A stretch of 64,000 nucleotides of DNA, taken from the NCBI GenBank assembly GCA_030737875.1, contig CM060922.1:319215456-319279455 (forward strand), read 5' to 3'. Of this stretch, positions 61,538 through 64,000 are shown piece after piece. Origin of the DNA: Allium sativum (lineage: Eukaryota > Streptophyta > Magnoliopsida > Asparagales > Amaryllidaceae). The first letter of the stretch is position 1; each line of letters starts with the position of its first letter. The notes beneath the pieces were generated by a model. It searched no databases. It worked only from the letters and a program-made list of their open reading frames with translations, and was not told the origin of the DNA. Position numbers and translations under genes: made by a program.

Positions 61538-64000
61538 GGATCACTACTGAGAGTACCTCCCCCTGTAACAGGTAAAGTAGTGCATTTACTATCTAATTTA
61601 TCACTAGAAACACGCACAAAAGATGTTAATTTTTGTTTACTTCCCTCACAGTTATGATAATTGTTATCGGGGTTGATGGAAGCTTCAGGAAGGAAGTCAG
61701 GTCTTTCATAATCACTGGATCTGATCTCTAAATCTTCTCCGCGAGTGAACTGATCCCTAAAATCTGCACCAGGCAAGTGAGAAGTATTAAAATTCTTACT
61801 AGTAGTCCTAATAATGTTGTAGTTAGCATTGGAATGATAACTCCCTTTGTTATTAGAGCTTCTGGTAGCAGATTGGGGATTGGCATCACCATGAGAGAGA
61901 TTCAGGCACTTGCTGCTGAAGTTCTGCTTACCATTAAGTATGAATTCTTCAACTATTTTATCACAGTCATTGTTGTTGTTATGATGACCCTGGCTATGCA
62001 CTTTATCCTGCAATTGATTGTTAGCTTTATGCATAACAATGTTACTGTCATATAAAATAGTGTGCCAAAGTTGTGTACAACTAATCTCCTTGCCATTGTG
62101 CAATCTTTGGTTTCTTTCCCTCCAAATAAAATAAATGGTAGCTGTCAGTAGGACACAGGCTTTTTTGAAGTTAATGGATTTGGGCTTAGAAAACTTTAAT
62201 ATATACTCGATGCTATCTCTAATGTTAAGGGTAGCAACATTATGCTTGAAACCCAAAGTGCTTTTAGCATTGAACCAAATGTACTGGGAGTATCTGCAAT
62301 CAAAAAATAAATGAGTGGAGCTTTCATCTTCATTTTTGCAAAGAAGACAAAATTTTTCAGATCCTTTGTTCCAATTAAGACATTTATCCCTAGTGGGAAG
62401 CTTATTTAATAAAGCAAAATAAGCACAGTGAGCCATTTTGGGGCAGTTAGCTTTACTCCAAATAACTTTATGCCAATTCACTTCTACCTCACCACCTTGC
62501 AAATATTCCCAAACTTTTTTAAAAGAGAATTTATCTTTAGAGCAAAGGTTCCAACACCACTGATCTTTATACCCATTCTGATCAATATGATAACCAGAAA
62601 TAGCATTTTTAAAAATAGAGGCTGTAGGATTATTATGAGGGCTCCAACAGCTATTTAAAATAATACCATTGACTTTATCGTTCACCCCTCCCAATAAATG
62701 CAAATTATCCCATCCTAGAAGGTTAATTAAAGAGTTTCCATTTAACCAAGGATCAAACCATAAACTGGTTTGAGTTCCATCTTTAAACTTTCTATGAATA
62801 AGATTTTTGCCAACATTTCTGCAATCTAAAATACTTTTCCAAATGTGTGAATGATGATTCTCTTTTTTAGCCAGCCAGAAATTTTTGTTTTTTAAGTATT
62901 TGGCTTTCAGCCATCTGGCCCAAAGAGAATTACCATTAAGAAAATTCCAAAACAGCTTAAATTTGCTAACCTCAGCTATATCTTTTAATTTCCTAAGCCC
63001 AAGCCCACCTAACTTTTTAGGCTTACATACTATGTCCCAAGCAACCTTATGACATTTGCCTTTCCAAATAAAATTAGAGCAAATTTTGTCAATTTTATGA
63101 ATGACGTTAGCTGGGATGTTATGTGTTTGAACCCAATACTTGATCATAGCAGTGATGACTGTGTGAGTGAGTTCTAGTCTACCAGCAATAGATAAGAGTT
63201 TGCTAGACCAACCATCTAGCTTACCTTGAATCATGTCTATTAATCTGGTACAGTCCCTATCATTAATATTGTTAATGCTTAAAGGAAGGCCAAGGTATTT
63301 AACAGGTAAATTACCCTCTTTAAAATTCAAAAGATGCAGAATCTCTAACTTATTACTGGCATATTTGCTAAAGTAAATTTTGCTTTTGCTAGCATTTACA
63401 GCTAAGCCAGCATATTTTTCCATATTATTTAAGATACTGTGAACAACAATAGCACTATCCTTGTCTGCTTTTAGAAATAGGAGCATGTCATCAGCATATA
63501 AAAAGTGAGTGATATGTGGCTTAACTCTGTTAATAGGTTTAATGTTACCCCTTAACACTTCAATATCCATTTGGATGGAGAAATATTCCATAATTATGGA
63601 GAAAAGATAAGGTGACAAAGGATCACCTTGCCTTATCCCCCTATTACTATGACTAAAACTTTTAGGGGAGCCATTGACCATAACTGAGTAAGTAACATTG
63701 CTGATGCATTCCTTGATCAGATCACAAAACCTGTTATTAAACCCCATTTTTTGCAAGATAAAAATAATAAAACTCCTGTTTACTTTATCAAAGGCCTTAT
63801 GCAGATCTATTTTAATACACATAAGGTTTTTATTCCTTATGTTAAAATTCCTTATTAGCTCATGAGCTAATAAGGAGTTTTCAGAAATCAATCTGCCTGG
63901 TATAAAGGCACTTTGGTATTCTGAAATAGTAAATTTTAAAAAACTTTTCAGCCTGTTGCAAAGCAAAGAGGAGATAATTTTATAAACAAAGTTACAACAG
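61538..64000 (-). CDS. LINE ORF2 C-terminal part: reverse transcriptase and zf-RVT, open at the right edge
   Basis: The frame is open from the window edge through 63966 to 61538, where element D interrupts it. Residue numbers count from 63966. Reverse transcriptase motifs are IKIDLHKAFD (about 51-60, first catalytic Asp), IRQGDPLSPYLFS (111-123) and FLYADDM (155-161, catalytic YADD). Then come the plant LINE motifs KYLGLPLS and GRLELTHTVI, and a zf-RVT region (CLLCKNEDESSTHLFFDC) near 540. No RNase H domain is seen after it. Instead a low-complexity Asn/Ser/His-rich tail of some 200 residues follows, unusual for plant L1. ORF2 reverse-transcribes its own RNA at a nicked target. The visible half has no stop, so the copy looks young. 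The sequence after residue 810 is LTR translation, not LINE. Confidence 0.93.

Larger units (their letters stand above)
50588..64000 (-). mobile_element. Plant L1-type LINE, minus strand, split by element D and cut by the window edge
   Basis: The coding part enters from the right edge and runs to 61538. Element D then interrupts it, and the remainder is at 51109-50588. It ends, read on the minus strand, in a 3' UTR containing gggcctcttttttatcatttc and a short poly(A) (ten T's at 50588-50597 on the plus strand). Endonuclease and ORF1 would lie beyond 64000. Confidence 0.92.

Overview
This window looks like nuclear DNA of a flowering plant, probably a eudicot; I cannot place it more closely. 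The signs are very AT-rich non-coding sequence, long Ty3/Gypsy LTR retrotransposons primed by initiator tRNA-Met, a CACTA transposon, a plant L1-type LINE, a hAT MITE, and one intact seed-storage gene, a 2S albumin at 36793-37236 on the minus strand. Nearly all the rest is nested mobile DNA.

Layout. 1-2797 is AT-rich DNA ending in a Helitron-like 3' terminus. 2798-7245 is non-coding with microsatellites. 7246-12430 is an old LTR remnant (family F here) with internal minisatellites. 13077-34078 is a CACTA element with TTC target duplications. It carries exon fragments of a glycoside hydrolase family 1 beta-glucosidase and of a proline-rich membrane protein. A giant-LTR retroelement (B, 16073-33676, TSD TAATA) sits inside it. 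A solo LTR of another family (E, 25589-29366, TSD GTATA) sits inside the 3' LTR of B. Then come intergenic DNA, the 2S albumin gene with its promoter, and a hAT MITE (38141-38624) with a perfect 8-bp TSD. Retroelement C (38960-50226) has 4.6-kb LTRs and a decayed 2-kb interior. The right end is a minus-strand LINE (50588 to beyond 64000) split by retroelement D (51110-61537), which keeps recognisable but broken gag, protease, RT and integrase.

The most unusual signal is in the LTRs. Families C, D and E share a long non-coding LTR body downstream of the TATA box. It is built from self-complementary units in the same order: RY/ATGCAAGTT-type minisatellites, tandem ACCTA/TAGGT hairpins, two ~90-100-nt multi-stem modules with a conserved loop, an array of GGTTAAGT/ACTTAACC hairpins, and a hairpin near the LTR 3' end. 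Stem sequences differ between copies, but pairing partners change together, the pattern expected when base pairing is maintained. B has its own hairpin array, and F has the 3' hairpin plus another isolated hairpin. A consensus-like splice donor before this body and a pyrimidine-rich acceptor after it suggest that it may be an intron of the LTR leader.

Every coordinate and pairing was read by eye from the sequence. No alignment, folding or database search was run.
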